Below are positions 29,970-42,668 of a stretch of DNA of 64,000 nt, one piece after another. The DNA comes from Gordius sp. MW1. Taxonomy: Eukaryota; Nematomorpha; Gordioida; Gordea; Gordiidae. The DNA lies in contig OZ038526.1 of assembly GCA_964036665.1 (NCBI GenBank), positions 27,342,001 through 27,406,000 of the forward strand. Reading direction: 5' to 3'. The position numbers and the translations under genes are program-made. Each line of letters begins with the position of its first letter. The first letter of the stretch is position 1. Under the pieces are notes generated by a model that saw only the letters and a program-made list of their open reading frames with translations, had not been told where the DNA came from and did no database searches.

Positions 29970-31140
29970 ATGTCTTTAATTTTAGCCCGAGCTAAGCCAG
30001 GCCGGTTTTAGTTAAATTAAAAACACAGCGTCTACATTGTGAAAAATTTTACCACATAAAGATAAAATAAATTTGATTGTTATCATTCGTATTTAAGACC
30101 AGAATGAGTTTGATATAAAGATTTTTTTTTTGGTTAAAAAGTTTATTTTCACGAAACAAGGTTACACAAATAAGCGAAGTATATAAATAAAGAAAGACAT
30201 ATTGGTTAAATACAAAGATCTATATCATTATCTTCTAAAACGGGCCATGAGTCGGCGAAGGATTTAAAGTTGTATCGGACAACAAGAATCCCTAGTTGTT
30301 GCCTGAGTAAAAAGGATGCAGAAATTTTAGATATCGGTGAGCGTTTTCCGACTTCTTTAAAAAACCCCATTGCCTGTTTACCGAAGGAACCGGAGCACGA
30401 GGCAACGACAGGGATAAAAATATTGGATGCCAAAAGGGCAGAGTACTTGGTAGTTTTACGCCCTTCTGCTGTAGCGATAGGGTCGTAATTAAAATGGGAA
30501 GGGGCAAATAGGTCAATACAAGTAAAATCCCATTTGAGGGATAGGCCATTTTGCCAGGGGACTAGAGAAGAGCCGTCAGGGCGCATCCTACCCTCGAGAG
30601 AGGGATCTGACGGCTCAAGAATTGAGGGGATTTTTGCCTTTTTGAGGGCTTGAATTAATAAATTCGCTTTAGTGTGCCTAACATATTTATATTTGTTTGC
30701 TAGGCAGTGTAGAGGGTGCCTAGCATATTTGTCTACAGTAAAAAGACAGTTTCGACAATTTATTGAACTAATAATTTCGACTTAATAATCAAACTTTATA
30801 AAAAAAATTTAGCAGCTTGAACTAAGTTTTTAATTAATATTTTGCAAAAATTTTAATAACTAATATGATTAAAAATAAATAAATTACGGTCAAAAAACTA
30901 TTAGTAACAGAGGGGAGGGGCTTTAGTTTGATAGCTTTAAAAAATATTTGTCTTATGTCGAGTTGGTTTATTTAAATCATTTTTTAAATAATTAGTTTGC
31001 TTTAGTTTAATTTGCAAGAGCTTGGGAGTAGGGAGGCTGCTCTACGAAGCTCGAGTCCCGTTTATCTTATTAAACTTTGCCCGAGCCCGATTCGATAATC
31101 TTTCGGGCAGGGTCGGGCTTCGGATGGCCCGTTAAAAACT
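29970..31140. repeat. Old GC-tipped hAT-like remnant interrupted by a LINE fragment
   Basis: GCCCGAGCTAAGCCAGGCCG near 29990 and TTTGCCCGAGCCCGATTC plus GGTCGGGCTTCGG near 31080-31120 look like the subterminal GGCCCG-type ends of the hAT family at 39035. The exact termini are lost. A LINE fragment lies between them. Confidence 0.4.
30121..30765 (-). pseudogene. LINE fragment, reverse transcriptase C-terminus
   Basis: The minus strand encodes the Cys/His region ([16 protein letters not shown]), [35 protein letters not shown] and a tail ending in FADSWPVLED, closely related to the LINE at 12593-14089. The 5' end is truncated near 30765. A T run at 30122-30131 is the remains of the poly(A) tail. 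Only about 190 codons remain. Confidence 0.85.
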
Positions 31141-31149
31141 TCATGTCTA

Positions 31150-32280
31150 ACTTAAAATAAGGACAGGCTTTTCTGATGAGTTAGTTGCCCTCTGTATAAG
31201 GCTTAAATGTCCAATAAAAGATTTGACTAGGTGCTTAAACGAATTAAATTTAGCAATCTTTTAATTAAGAACAAAAAAATTGACGATACAAGTTCCACAT
31301 CTTTGCAAATAGATCCCTAAATGAAGGCGAATAATAAACTAATACTTATATGTAGATTATAAATAGCTTTAAAATTACTGAATGGCCGTGGGAAAGGAAA
31401 AACGCTTCATTATGCTTGTACTAAATGTGACATTTACGTTGATTGATTATTATGAGACGGAATTTCATTTCATCTTGTATCGTCATATAAAACTGATTGA
31501 TAACGCTATAATTTGCTGATACCATTTGACGTTATTAAGGGTATTCAAATCATTTACGGCTTTAATAAACTTTTATATTTCCTTTCTTAAAGACCTCCAT
31601 GTCACTTTAAAAATCCATAAATGGTTCCGCCAATTTTTCTAAAAACCTACTATCTTACATTAAAAAGTTTAATTTGTGCCGTTAGCTTTCTAAAAAAATA
31701 GTTTAAATTTGTTTGTTTTTACAATCCCTTCTTGCTTAATGGCGTATGCAAAATCGGGTTTTAACCCCTCCCCCCTATTGGTAACAAGATTTAATGGGTC
31801 TTTTGTTTGAGGTGTGTTAAATAAAAAATAGTTAATTAGCCCGTTTATTTAATTTTTTTTTAAAATTATTTTACAACTAAATTTTAGATCTAAAATTATT
31901 TTCAACTTTTTCTCGTTTTTTTGAGTGTTTATAAATGGAGCCGAATCAATTATTTTTTTTAATTAATACCTCTAATGCTATAAAAGAGCCAGTATGTTGA
32001 CGGTACTAATTTTTACAAAATCTTAATTATAAATACTCTAAACAAACTAGTCTAAAACCTTCTCTTTGGAAGTAGGTTTAATTTTAGAAAAAATAGCAAT
32101 ACCCTCTTAAACTATTAATTGTAATCAAAAACGTTCAATCCATAAGTAATAGGAACAAATTATTTGTAAAGGTATACTTGATATAAAAGTCTGCAAATTA
32201 AATAAATTTTAAACTCTAATTATTGCCATCTAGGGGCTATTTTTATATTGGCTAAATAAAGATAATTATGACATAGCCAC
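31150..32280. other. AT-rich, nothing recognised
   Basis: No exon, RNA gene or known repeat was recognised. Long T and A runs are frequent. Confidence 0.4.
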
Positions 32281-32559
32281 TTTATTAGCCTACCATCCGT
32301 AGACTACATATTCAGATACCCACTTTTGTGAGTGGATCACGCAAAACAGATGCTCTTTATCCTGCATACCTTTCACATTCCCCCTCCTCTTTTAAGATTG
32401 TTCACGCATTACTAATTCTTATTTTCTATATCAAGTATATCATGATATTTGGCTGTGTTTCTTCCATTTTAATCGGGTAAGACCCCCTGTCCTAATTTAT
32501 ATTTTCAGTTTTTATAACTTTGTTCACTTGCCTTTTTCACTGAACACGCGGTCGTCCTC

Positions 32560-32900
32560 TTTCTCTCTTTCTAGGTACCATGTCCAAACTTTTCGCTTTA
32601 CATCATTCGTCTCCCTTCTTAGTAAATCACCATACCACTCAGCCGATTTTAGTTAATCAAGTCTACCATTGGTAGTACCCATTTTTGCTCTAAGACATTC
32701 AGCCGTCATATGGTGGACGTGGAGCTAAATATACTCCAAGCTTCACCATATAATTCTCTCCGTGGCAAGTGATAACATTTTTTTGCATGGCGTTTAAATG
32801 TTTCACTTCCATAGACCAACACCGACCTTAGGATGGATTATAAAACTTTAACCATATCGGCATCTTCTTATTGCTCATTACACAGGATATATTATGCCAT
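32560..32900 (-). pseudogene. Relic of an RTE-like LINE, 3' part
   Basis: One minus-strand frame reads SVLVYGSETFKRHAKK followed by a basic segment. This resembles the LYGSETW motif found after the reverse transcriptase core in RTE-type LINEs. Stops and frameshifts surround it. Assignment rests on this short motif only. Confidence 0.4.
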
Positions 32901-32929
32901 TTGAGATATCCTCTTTAGACTCGTGCATA

Positions 32930-33030
32930 TGAGCGTAGCCGGGTGTCAAAAAAAAATTCAATGCAAAACCCTAACAAATTAAAAAAATTAATGTTTTGCC
33001 CCCTAATCCATGGCTACGCCCAAGCCCGAG
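32930..33030. repeat. Partial MITE of the GGGCGTAGCC family
   Basis: ATGAGCGTAGCCGGG at the left and CATGGCTACGCCCAAG at the right are inverted and resemble the ends at 26129 and 51705. No target duplication was established. Confidence 0.4.
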
Positions 33031-33144
33031 CATTAGGTATATTCATGCGTTGGTTTAAGCCTTATTGGATTGTAATGCGGTACTTGAGCGCAGCAGGATT
33101 TGGACTAGTGAATAGTGATGCGGAAAACCCAAGAAAAATCTCGG

Positions 33145-33260
33145 ACTCGTCTCGTCTCGAATAACCGAGACGAGACGAGAATTTGAAAAATGTAGTCGAG
33201 ATCGAGACGAGAATTTTGATGTCGAGACGAGACGATACGAGATTTTTTCGGCGAGATCAT
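33145..33260. repeat. CGAGA/TCTCG-rich hairpin
   Basis: CTCGTCTCGTCTCG is followed after a short loop by CGAGACGAGACGAG, with more GAGACGAG copies to about 33245. It is probably the tip of a transposon, but no partner end was found. Confidence 0.5.
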
Positions 33261-34700
33261 GACTTTTTTATCGTTATATTTTAGTAAATTATTGTGTATT
33301 TTAATTTGCATTATTTACATTTAAGGTATTAAGTGGGTAAATCAATACGTATGGATATTTGACATTAAAAAAATTCCTGTAAATATTATATTGTTTGCAA
33401 CATTTACCTAAGTATGGTTGACCCTTAGGGTATGTGTATAATTTTATAATATCTTTATCATATATTTAAATCCAGAGATTATTAAATATTACAAAATTAT
33501 AGGCTTTGAATGAGTTCTGATTGAATAGTAAATATAAATAAAGCATATTTATATTTTGCAGTTACTCATCCTGCATAATGCGGTAATTATATATTGGTGG
33601 TCAATCAGTTTGAATAATTAAACTAGTTAAGCTAAGGTGGCTCGAGATTTTTAAGCACCCGCCTAACGATTTTAAAAGTACAATAGATTATTTAATGACA
33701 CCGCAATAGATTAATCTAAAGCATGAGTTTTCTAGAAGTTTTATGCTTCAACTATATTCGATAAATAACTATTTAATGTCAAAGTTAGTTAGAATTGAAA
33801 GATAATTATTTGGAATATAAATTTGATTTTAATGATTTTTGTCATAAATTTAAATAAGTGCAATTTAAAGTTTAAAACCTCATATTCTTAATCCTATAAT
33901 AATGCTGCTTTTATTGTTGTTTCTACCCGTTTTTATATGTGCATCTAGTTATCAATTCTGTAAATAATAATATTAAAGAGTTATGTATGGTAGAGTCGTT
34001 AATTTTTATGAGACATTATGCCTCAGCCTAGCTTTACTACACTATCTGGGTTAGGAGAGAAGCCATGACAAAAAAATTAAATAGCTGTTTTGTTCGATAA
34101 ATGAGGGTAAAAATTGTTTTAATAAGAATTTTAGATTATATTGAATAATTTGGTTAATATCTATATATCTTTAAAATTGAGTTTTTTTTATAAATAAATT
34201 TAGTTCTATTGATATTCTAGGCAATATAAGGGTTTTTACCAGGGAGACCATTAATTGTTTTTGTTACACCATTAGAAGTGAAATAAGTAACACTGCTTTT
34301 ATGATAGTTGCATAAACTCAAAACATGTTATCTACTATTCTTAAATCAAACCTTCCAAAGAATATTTATAATTGTGATGAATCAGTTTTGTTTTTCAAAA
34401 GTGGAAACAAAGGCATCTTTGAATTTGCCTGTGATGGGAAATACGACAAATAAAGAATCTTTTTTATTACAAATCAAACAGACACTAAACAACATCTAAT
34501 AAAATAGAGTTTACATTTATTTCAAAGTATTTATCATAGGACATTCTAAATGTCAGCTGGTCAGCTGAGTCTCTCTTACTCCATAAAGGTCCATATAAAG
34601 CCATTGACGCTTGATTATTGAAACCCATATGTTTTTGTTAAACAACTTCATTACATATTTATCTCTAAAAATATATTAAATTATTTTTAGAAGCTTATTA
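33261..34700. other. AT-rich, nothing recognised
   Basis: There is no supported gene. A 63-codon frame at 34308 shows no family features. Confidence 0.4.
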
Positions 34701-34734
34701 AGATATATAATTCATTTTAGTGCAAAATGTTATA

Positions 34735-35082
34735 TCAGTTTTTTTTAAGAAAACATTCCGATATTGCTAATGAATTATATTTACATATAGAAATGCCGAT
34801 TTTTTGTCTAACAAAAAACGATTCGCAATTATCCATAGTAAAGAAATATATTTCCCTATATTTTAAATTATTTCTAAGGCTTAAGTTTCCAAAGATTGTA
34901 AGAGTGGTTGTCGCAATGAGACAAAGAATTTTAGTAATGTTAAGTTCAGAATATTTTGAAATTTGTTTCTCGGCTGAAGAGAAAGGAACCTTATTGATTA
35001 GATGGGGCGGCAAATACGTCGGTTCATGTATAGTCCTATGCCAAACTGAGTCCTTTTTCCTAAGCGCATATAGTTTGGCCAT
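34735..35082 (-). pseudogene. Highly diverged LINE C-terminal relic
   Basis: A 115-codon minus-strand frame contains KYSELNITKILCLIATTTLT and ends FFVRQKIGISICKYN then SLAISECF. In the better-preserved LINE at 12593-14089 the corresponding spacing is [20 protein letters not shown] and [15 protein letters not shown] then SFADSW. The match in order and spacing suggests an old copy of the same LINE family. Confidence 0.5.
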
Positions 35083-35149
35083 CGGGTCTTTGCTATCGTC
35101 ACAGAATCTTGTGGGTTTAAGACTAAAAGGGCTAATTAGAATTTAATTT

Positions 35150-38100
35150 TATTGTATACCTAAGTGTTACAAATTGCTTAATATTTTTTTCTAAATTTAA
35201 CGCTCAGTTTTTCTAACTTAAGCGATTTTGACTACAAAACAATTGATCTGTGGCGTATTCCTAAATTTTTGCAGACAACTTAAAATCATGTGCCCTCGTC
35301 GGCAAAACCACTGATGAATTTGGGTCACAGTTTAAATATTTTAAGTACCAATGCATCAAATAAATTGAGATATGTGACCCAAATACTAATCATTCAAAAG
35401 CAAAATATTATATACATGCAATTCATTTACTAAAATTATTTTTAAATATTTGTGTCTATAAATAACCTCTTTTACTCATGTCTAAAGCGTTCGTTGCAAA
35501 ACATGTCTAGCATTAAATAAATTGCCGCCTTTGGGTGATCCTGCTTATGACATGCTAAGGCGCTACAACCCAAACTAAAGGCTAATCTCAAAGACAATTT
35601 TGAATGCCGACAATCTTAGCTGTTGTGGTTACGAAATCTGTAGGCATTATAATTCACTCTCCGACAATCATTTCTTAGTCTGTTTTTCAAAAATACCTCA
35701 TTTTTAAATTCATAAATTCACACTTGAAGGCATTAATATTTAGGAAGATAATATTTTAAGCAAATGTTCAGCTCTTAAACACCTAGATAGAAATATTGTG
35801 TTAGTTATGCTTCGTCAACTACCTCTTTCGCACTGCAGCGCCAGACAAAAGTACAATCTTCGATTTTTTCAGCCACCAAGATGTTGCTCTTCTTATGTTG
35901 TACATTTGGCTATGTAATAAATTCTCCTGCATTTTTTGGGTCGAAACTATAAAACTCAAGTGGCATACAATCCTCTACATTGCCTGGCCAGCATTAAAAA
36001 TGTTCGACATTTTAAATTGATTTATTTATAAGTTCTTTAATTAGGCAAATATTAGCTCGTTTCTCTTCTACAAAGGAACCTAACGATAAATACGCCTATC
36101 CTTTTTGTATATACCATATTTATCTAATAAAATCAAAGAAATTATATTGATATATACCCAATAGATTGTTTTTGATGAATATAGCGTATTACTACACTAT
36201 ATATTTAAGCAATCTGTTCATCTTAAATCAGCACAACATTTTAAATTAGTTTTCTTGAATAATCTAGCAGTGTAAAATTTATATAATGCTAATATATTTA
36301 AGGAAGCTTTTCATCTAAATACATTTTAAGAATTGCTTCTTATAATTCAATCAAATAACGAATGTTAAAAAAGTATCTCAAATCTGTACCGACTTAAATC
36401 ATATAAAAGAGTAACTATATAATTTATTAAGAATGCAACATATAAAGTTCTACAATTTGATACAAAGTATAAGACCTTATGTTTAAAGAAATAACAAATT
36501 TGATAATATACCAAATTTTTATCTTTGTACGAACTATCGAAATTTACTAATGGTTATTTAATGTATCAAAAAAATTTGGAAATTAAAAGGTTTTGTATTT
36601 CTGGGTTTCTTTTTTGGTATAAACACCAATTTAAGGCCAGAAATACTTCTAATCTAACTTCACTTTAATAGATAGACAAGGTAAAAGTTCACATTCTTTG
36701 AAAGATGATCGATCTGTCTATCTTTTAATCCTGTATTATCAGGTCTTTCACATATTAATTATTTATATTGTGGCATGTTAAATGCTTAGGCCATAACAAA
36801 ATTTTGAAATTTCCTTGTGTGTAATAAAATTTCTAATTTTAAGTATGGATACTCAAATTTGGTCTCACCATTCCCAAGTCATTTCTAACTTACCTTCAAT
36901 TAAAATTATTTCAGCCATTTATTTGACGATTAGCTTCATACGTATAGGTCGTAACTTAATTATATACAAACTTTTAATCAACCAATCAGGAATCGTCATA
37001 CTGTTTCATCGTATAGATCTTATTTTTTGCTAAAATTGATTGCTGTGGTTAATATTCTTTTTTGTTTTATTTCAATAATCATAATCATTGAACCCTACAC
37101 TATATTTAAACCTGTAACAATATGGACGTGCAGAGCGAAGAAAATTTTAACTATTCTTTATTTAACCTTGGGCTCTATGCTACCCTTTTATTCACTTTCC
37201 CTTAAGATAGTGTTTTTCTATGACAGGTACATCTGCAATTGTAAATTGCACCGCTTGATCAGTTTGAGGCAAAGTCGTGTGTACAAGGTAATTCCAATTG
37301 CGTATTCGTAATTTCTTTAATCATAAACATTTGGAATTACCATTTAGTGACGTATGCTACTTATCTTATTAATGTTAAAACTTAATTTAACCATTCGCGG
37401 TCTAATGCTTGCTTACTATCAAGCCTACTTATATTACACAAAGTGTGCTTTAATTAACATGAAAGAAATATCCAAGTAACTATAACACATATATTGGACG
37501 GTTGATATTTCTCCTGCCTACCTCCTTTTAAAGAAAATCGTAAATAAATAAAAATTTATACAAAAAATCTAAATCTAGCTATAAAAGTTAGGTAGAATGT
37601 CAGTTCTTCATGGATCCATAAAGAATATTGAATATGAAGGTAAAAATCTTCTAGAATGTCAGTATTAACCAAAAAGAGGAAATCATTTTTAAGGGGACCT
37701 CTTATTAAAAAACATACTTCAAATTAACTCTGATCATTTAAAAAACTGCACAGTGGAACATAAAGAGCTTTTTACTAAAAACATAGGTAGAAAAAATAAT
37801 ATGCAGCGCGCTCTAAAAAATTTACAGTGTTGGCTGTGTCGCCTATAAACTTATTAATTAAAGATTAAGCCATTTTTATTATAAATGAAGATATTCATTA
37901 ATAAGATATTTAGTTCATTTCATATTAATTACTATCGTTTGCGATTTTCTAATATAAATCCTTTTTAGTTGTGTTATATCCCGCATTTAATACATCATAA
38001 TATATCTAGTAATGAAGCACACATTGGAATAGATAAAGCCATGATTTTATGATAAAATGTATTTTATGTATTAATTAAACTTCTTTATTAGTTCTCCAAT

Positions 38101-39020
38101 TTTTATTTAAACTTGTTGTCCAATTAATTTCTCTAAACTTTGTGTGGTGTATTACTTATAAAGGTGTTGCAAGGAGGTGGTAAAAAAACTTCCAGTGTTT
38201 CTTTTATTCTTGTCTGCAAAGAAAAATGTTTTTAAAGTACCTGGGGAGTGTTATTTTCCGATGTACAAATGAAACCAGTGCATATTAAGTGAATCATTAA
38301 TCTTTAAGTTAGATCAAATATTAGATAGGATTTTAAAATAAAATGACATAAGTATAGTTAATTATACCATGCACACTTCCTCTCTAAATATTACTTCCCT
38401 CTTGTATTCTAACTAACTTCCCTCTGTATTCTCACTAACAATGGTTTTTTTAATATAAACAAGGTCATTCTGTATTACACACCCTATTTTGATTTACAAA
38501 CAATACCTATTGATTATTGCGCAATTTTTTGTTAACTCGATGTTGCCTTATACTCAAAGTTTTAATCCATTAAATGTATACTAATTTAGTAAGTTGTTTT
38601 TACATTAGATGGTTTTTAAATTTTAGAGAGTGTGCCACATCTGATTTCATTGTAAATAATGTTTTATAATTCGTTAAAAAAATTGTTAGCGATTTTGGTA
38701 AAAATCACATCACATGGAATTTTGACAACTTGTTAATAGGGGTTCAGAAAGAATTAATATCACAAAGTAATACAGGGCGAGAAAATTGTCACATCGTCAG
38801 CCCAGATAAGTTGACAAATGATAAATACGATCAGATAGCTTTCACCCTATAAAGTATTATAATTTAAATGAGGAAAATAAATCAGAAATGAGAAGCCTTA
38901 TTATAAGCGATCTAACCAAATAGTACAAAGCTTTTAACAACTCGTCAATAGGGAAAATTTATAGAGAATGGCATTGATGCAAAATTTTTAGGATTATGAA
39001 GGGGCAAAAGGGGACTGATG
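35150..39020. other. AT-rich, nothing recognised
   Basis: Roughly 3.9 kb without a supported exon, RNA gene or known repeat. Frames at 36815-37311 encode hydrophobic AT-driven peptides without family features. Confidence 0.4.
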
Positions 39021-39034
39021 AAGACCGTTGCAAT

Positions 39035-40341
39035 TAGAGACCTGCAACGGGCCTGTTTAGCTTAGTCGGCCCGCCCTTAATAAAAAATTTAACGGGCCCG
39101 GCCCGCGAATTTTATACAAAGGCCGGCCCGGACCCGTAATTTTTTTTCTTTTTATAATTTTGTTTAATTTTTTTATCGATATGATAAACAATATGTATGT
39201 GTTAATAATGTTGATAAAAATACTGTAAAACTAATAAATAGGTGATTCCCGGTCAGTCGGGTTCTTCTATCTTTTAAGGCACCACCTACATGGAAATTCT
39301 TTTTTTTACAAGTGGCTTTGGGATACACAAAACCTTATAAGCCAAATAAATTTACAATACCCTTATTTAAGGTTCTAATGTTTTTAATAAAGTTACTTGG
39401 CTTCTTTTCTTTCGACCATTCTAAATAATTAGGCTATTGATATAAAATGAAAAACCAGTAATATTTTACAAAAGTAACTTGAAGAAATAAATTTTAGAAT
39501 TTGTTTTTAAATTTGTTAATGATAATGAGTATATAAATTTGGGCATTTGGCCGGGGTCAAATAAAGTAGATGTAAGCAACGGTCAACATTAATTTGCAGG
39601 GAATTATAGCCAGTTTTGCAATTATTCGATATATAGCAACAAAGACAAGTTACCCAGAGAAATTAATTAAATAAGGTAATCAGTTGGGCTCAAAAACAAT
39701 AATGGAATTTGAGGGCGGGTCGGTCACAAAAAGTAAAGCCAATCAGCGGTCATTAACTAGTCCATTTGCAACAGCAAAATAAAAGTTTTTTACAGAAGCA
39801 TAAGTCCACAGCCATTAAAAATCCGTATATGTGCAATTATTGAAAATTATAAGTTGGACAGGACAGGACGAACAACCAAAAGAGAGCCCATAAATTGAAT
39901 AGAAATTAATATAAATAATCGTAAATAATATTAAATTAATTCACTTAATATTGCCAGAGGGTATAAGCAGCTGCCCCTCTCCAAATCCAAAAATTCTTGA
40001 TGTAAAAAACATTTTTTGCCCTATCTAAATTGCCCCCATCTAATTTAAATTGGCTCCGTCCATGGTATCACGTGTATAAATTATCTAACAATTATAATGC
40101 GGGTTGAGATATTGATGAATTAATGAATTTCTTTGTTAATTTTATATATATATAATAATGATAAACTAAAACATTATAAATGATTCCTTCTTAATTGATT
40201 TTATAGCGGGCTTTTAACGGGCCTTAAGTATAACTAGGCCCGGCCCGTGCCCGTTAAGTTATATAACGGCCCGTGCAGGCCCGGCCCTTTGTTTTATTTT
40301 TAAGCAGAAGCCCGTTAAAGCTCGGCCCACGCAGGTCTCTA
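39035..40341. mobile_element. hAT element, TAGAGACCTGC family (copy 2)
   Basis: The ends TAGAGACCTGCA and GCAGGTCTCTA bound 1307 bp with a perfect 8-bp duplication GTTGCAAT (39027-39034 and 40342-40349). The subterminal zones are rich in GGCCCGGCCCG on an AT-rich interior. Its interior matches, in reverse, that of the element at 60438-61406. No transposase frame remains. Confidence 0.93.
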
Positions 40342-40398
40342 GTTGCAATAGCATACTTGCCGTTAACGTCGATATGGCTCACACTAAAGGGTATAGAG

Positions 40399-41112
40399 CA
40401 GGGGTCGGCAACCTGTTTGTCCTTAAGGGCGCAATACTAAATTTGAAAATCACCGAGGGCGCATATTTTACAGATAATCAACAGGTATAAAAAGGCAATA
40501 AAAAACAGATTTTTATAACTTTATTTTGTTGGTGTCATACATAATGATACATATAATTCAGTGTGAAACTTGGGTCTCCATATTTCCAGCTAATTTCTTA
40601 TAATTGGGGATATATTTAAGGTTCCCGGTCCTTAAACAATTACCTAAATGTGAGTCAGCAGTGGTTTAGTAAAAAAAACTTTGCTGGTTAGTTCTTAAAG
40701 ATTTTAAAGAAATAATTATTTTTCTACTAATTTCAGAGTTCATTGGATAGTCACTATCAAAATTTGTATGCACGGTCTTAAAATGTCGTTCAATATTACT
40801 TTTCTTGGGAATCGCAACACTATTATTACACAACAAACAAATAAACTTCCCTTTGTAATCAACGAAACAATATAGAAGATGTTCCCCCATTCATCGTTAA
40901 AATAAAATGTTCTTTTTCATTTACATTTATCCATGAAGGGTTTTGAAAGAAAAGAATTATTTCGGATTATACTTGGTAGTTTTAAATGCACGGTCTACGG
41001 GTGGTCTATTCGAAATACGATCACACACTAACAAAAAATACGTGCGTGTTGTTAGATACGCTCATATCATACATTTACATTAGTCCAGCGAGGGCGCATT
41101 TGCCTACCCCTG
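40399..41112 (-). mobile_element. Non-autonomous hAT transposon with BED-like ORF, copy 2
   Basis: The ends CAGGGGTCGGCAACC and GCCTACCCCTG bound 714 bp, with a perfect 8-bp duplication GTATAGAG (40391-40398 and 41113-41120). The minus strand carries the diverged BED-like fragment (YCFVDYKGKFICLLCNNS) found in the copy at 5801-6571. It landed 57 bp from another hAT element. Confidence 0.93.
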
Positions 41113-41139
41113 GTATAGAGGGTGACAAACTTATGGATT

Positions 41140-41560
41140 AATTTACAAAGGGAGAAAAGATAATTTATGATGCGGGGTGCTTAAAGTAGTCAAAAGCCAG
41201 GTTGTCAAACTTCTTTAAATGGGTGGAAGAGATGGAAAAATTATGTGAAAGTGATAAAGATCCCCTTGCTTATCTAGAGTCAAATAGTGGAAAAACCAGA
41301 GTGCAAATGAAGATGTGCAAAAAGGTAAAAATAATAGACCATATCGAGTACCGATGAAAGCATATTAAGCTAGCAGGCATTACTTCTTTATCAGGATATT
41401 CGTTGAACAATTATGGATAAAAAAACAGCAAGCATAATATTACCCTTCAAGGGCAATAGTGACCCTAAGGGCTGTTAAAATTATGTGAAACGAAGCGGAT
41501 ATATTAGCTGACCAGTTTGAATTTTATGCATGGTGGGGTCTATTTGATGACCTTAGATTA
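41140..41560 (+). pseudogene. Relic of the RTE LINE
   Basis: GATAAAGATCCCCTTGCT, CAAATGAAGATGTGCAAAAA and AACAGCAAGCATAATATTAC with CAAGGGCAATAGTGACCCTA correspond in order to parts of the RTE LINE at about 63000-63280. Many stops and indels mark it as old. Confidence 0.6.
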
Positions 41561-41785
41561 AAATAATTCATTTGAGGCAGATATACCTTGTTATGGTGGT
41601 TGAGCTTGTATGCTCTCGTTATTCAAAAGCTATACTTTTAGGAGCTAAATACATTTTTGCGTTTGGTAAGGCCACCCTATCGGCAAGGTCCTTGGTGAAG
41701 GTTGACTAAAAATGTTAAAATAATTTTAGTGAACGACTGTTTTTGTAACGTCTTTCTTAAATAATATTTTATGTTTATATACAAG

Positions 41786-42660
41786 TAGAGGCCTGCAAAA
41801 TAGATTTCTAAGACCCGGCCAGAGCCCGGAATTTTAAATTAAAAGATTCAGGCCCGGGCCCGAATTTCAGCATTTTTAAAAATAATGCCATGCCCGAAAT
41901 TTCATTAATTTATAGGAATTCTAATAAAACGAAATTTTGGTAAATATTTTATTGAGAAATGAGACTTATATAATATGTTCTATAATTGAACTATTTTCAT
42001 GCAAAAGGACACAGGCATCAAATATGTCCGCTTTTAAATTGGTTCTTCGCTCTTAATAAATCCATTTTCCAATTCCTCTAAATTTCCTTTTTCCTGGATT
42101 TCTAAGCAGCATTTATGCTTTTTAAGCTGAGTGTTCCCTACTAAGCATTATCAAAACTAACATATATTAATTCCCTGATGTGCAAGAATTGTATGATAAC
42201 ATATTCTTGCAGTTCTTACAAAAAACAAAGTCAATTTTCTTACTCATATTTTCAAACACAGATAAAAACCTTTTCATACTTCACTCTTTCTTTTAGAGTT
42301 TTCTTTAACTTTAAAATATTATTTTTGAATATTTTCAGCTATTGGAAGTAGATTTTTTTTGCTTTATACTCAATTTTTGGTATATTAAAAATAGCGCGAA
42401 AAGTTAATAGATTTAACTAATTTTTGAAAATCTGAGATATTATTTTAAATAGAATTAGAGGATACTTAGACTAATACTTCTCAGTTATTTTGGGGCTACT
42501 TTTTTTAATTAGGTCCGGCCCGGCCCGGCCCGGAATTTCAAAACCTCAAAATTGGCTCTGGTCTTGCACTCACTTGTTGAAAACCTGCACGGGCCGCCCG
42601 AGCTTGTTCGGGCCCGGGCTTTTCCGGGCCAGGGCTTAGGGCTGCCCGTGCTGGTCTCTA
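41786..42660. mobile_element. hAT element, TAGAGACCTGC family (copy 3)
   Basis: The ends TAGAGGCCTGCA and GCTGGTCTCTA bound 875 bp, with flanks TATACAAG and TAAACAAG (7 of 8). Subterminal CCCGGCC and GGGCCCGGGC motifs are present. The interior is AT-rich and non-coding. Confidence 0.85.
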
Positions 42661-42668
42661 TAAACAAG

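Noticed and set aside
34727..35146. 139-codon plus-strand open frame
   Set aside because: It is the antisense of the minus-strand LINE relic, which explains its length.
36815..37311. Two hydrophobic frames considered as membrane proteins
   Set aside because: Hydrophobicity follows from AT-rich codons; no start context, splice fit or family motif.
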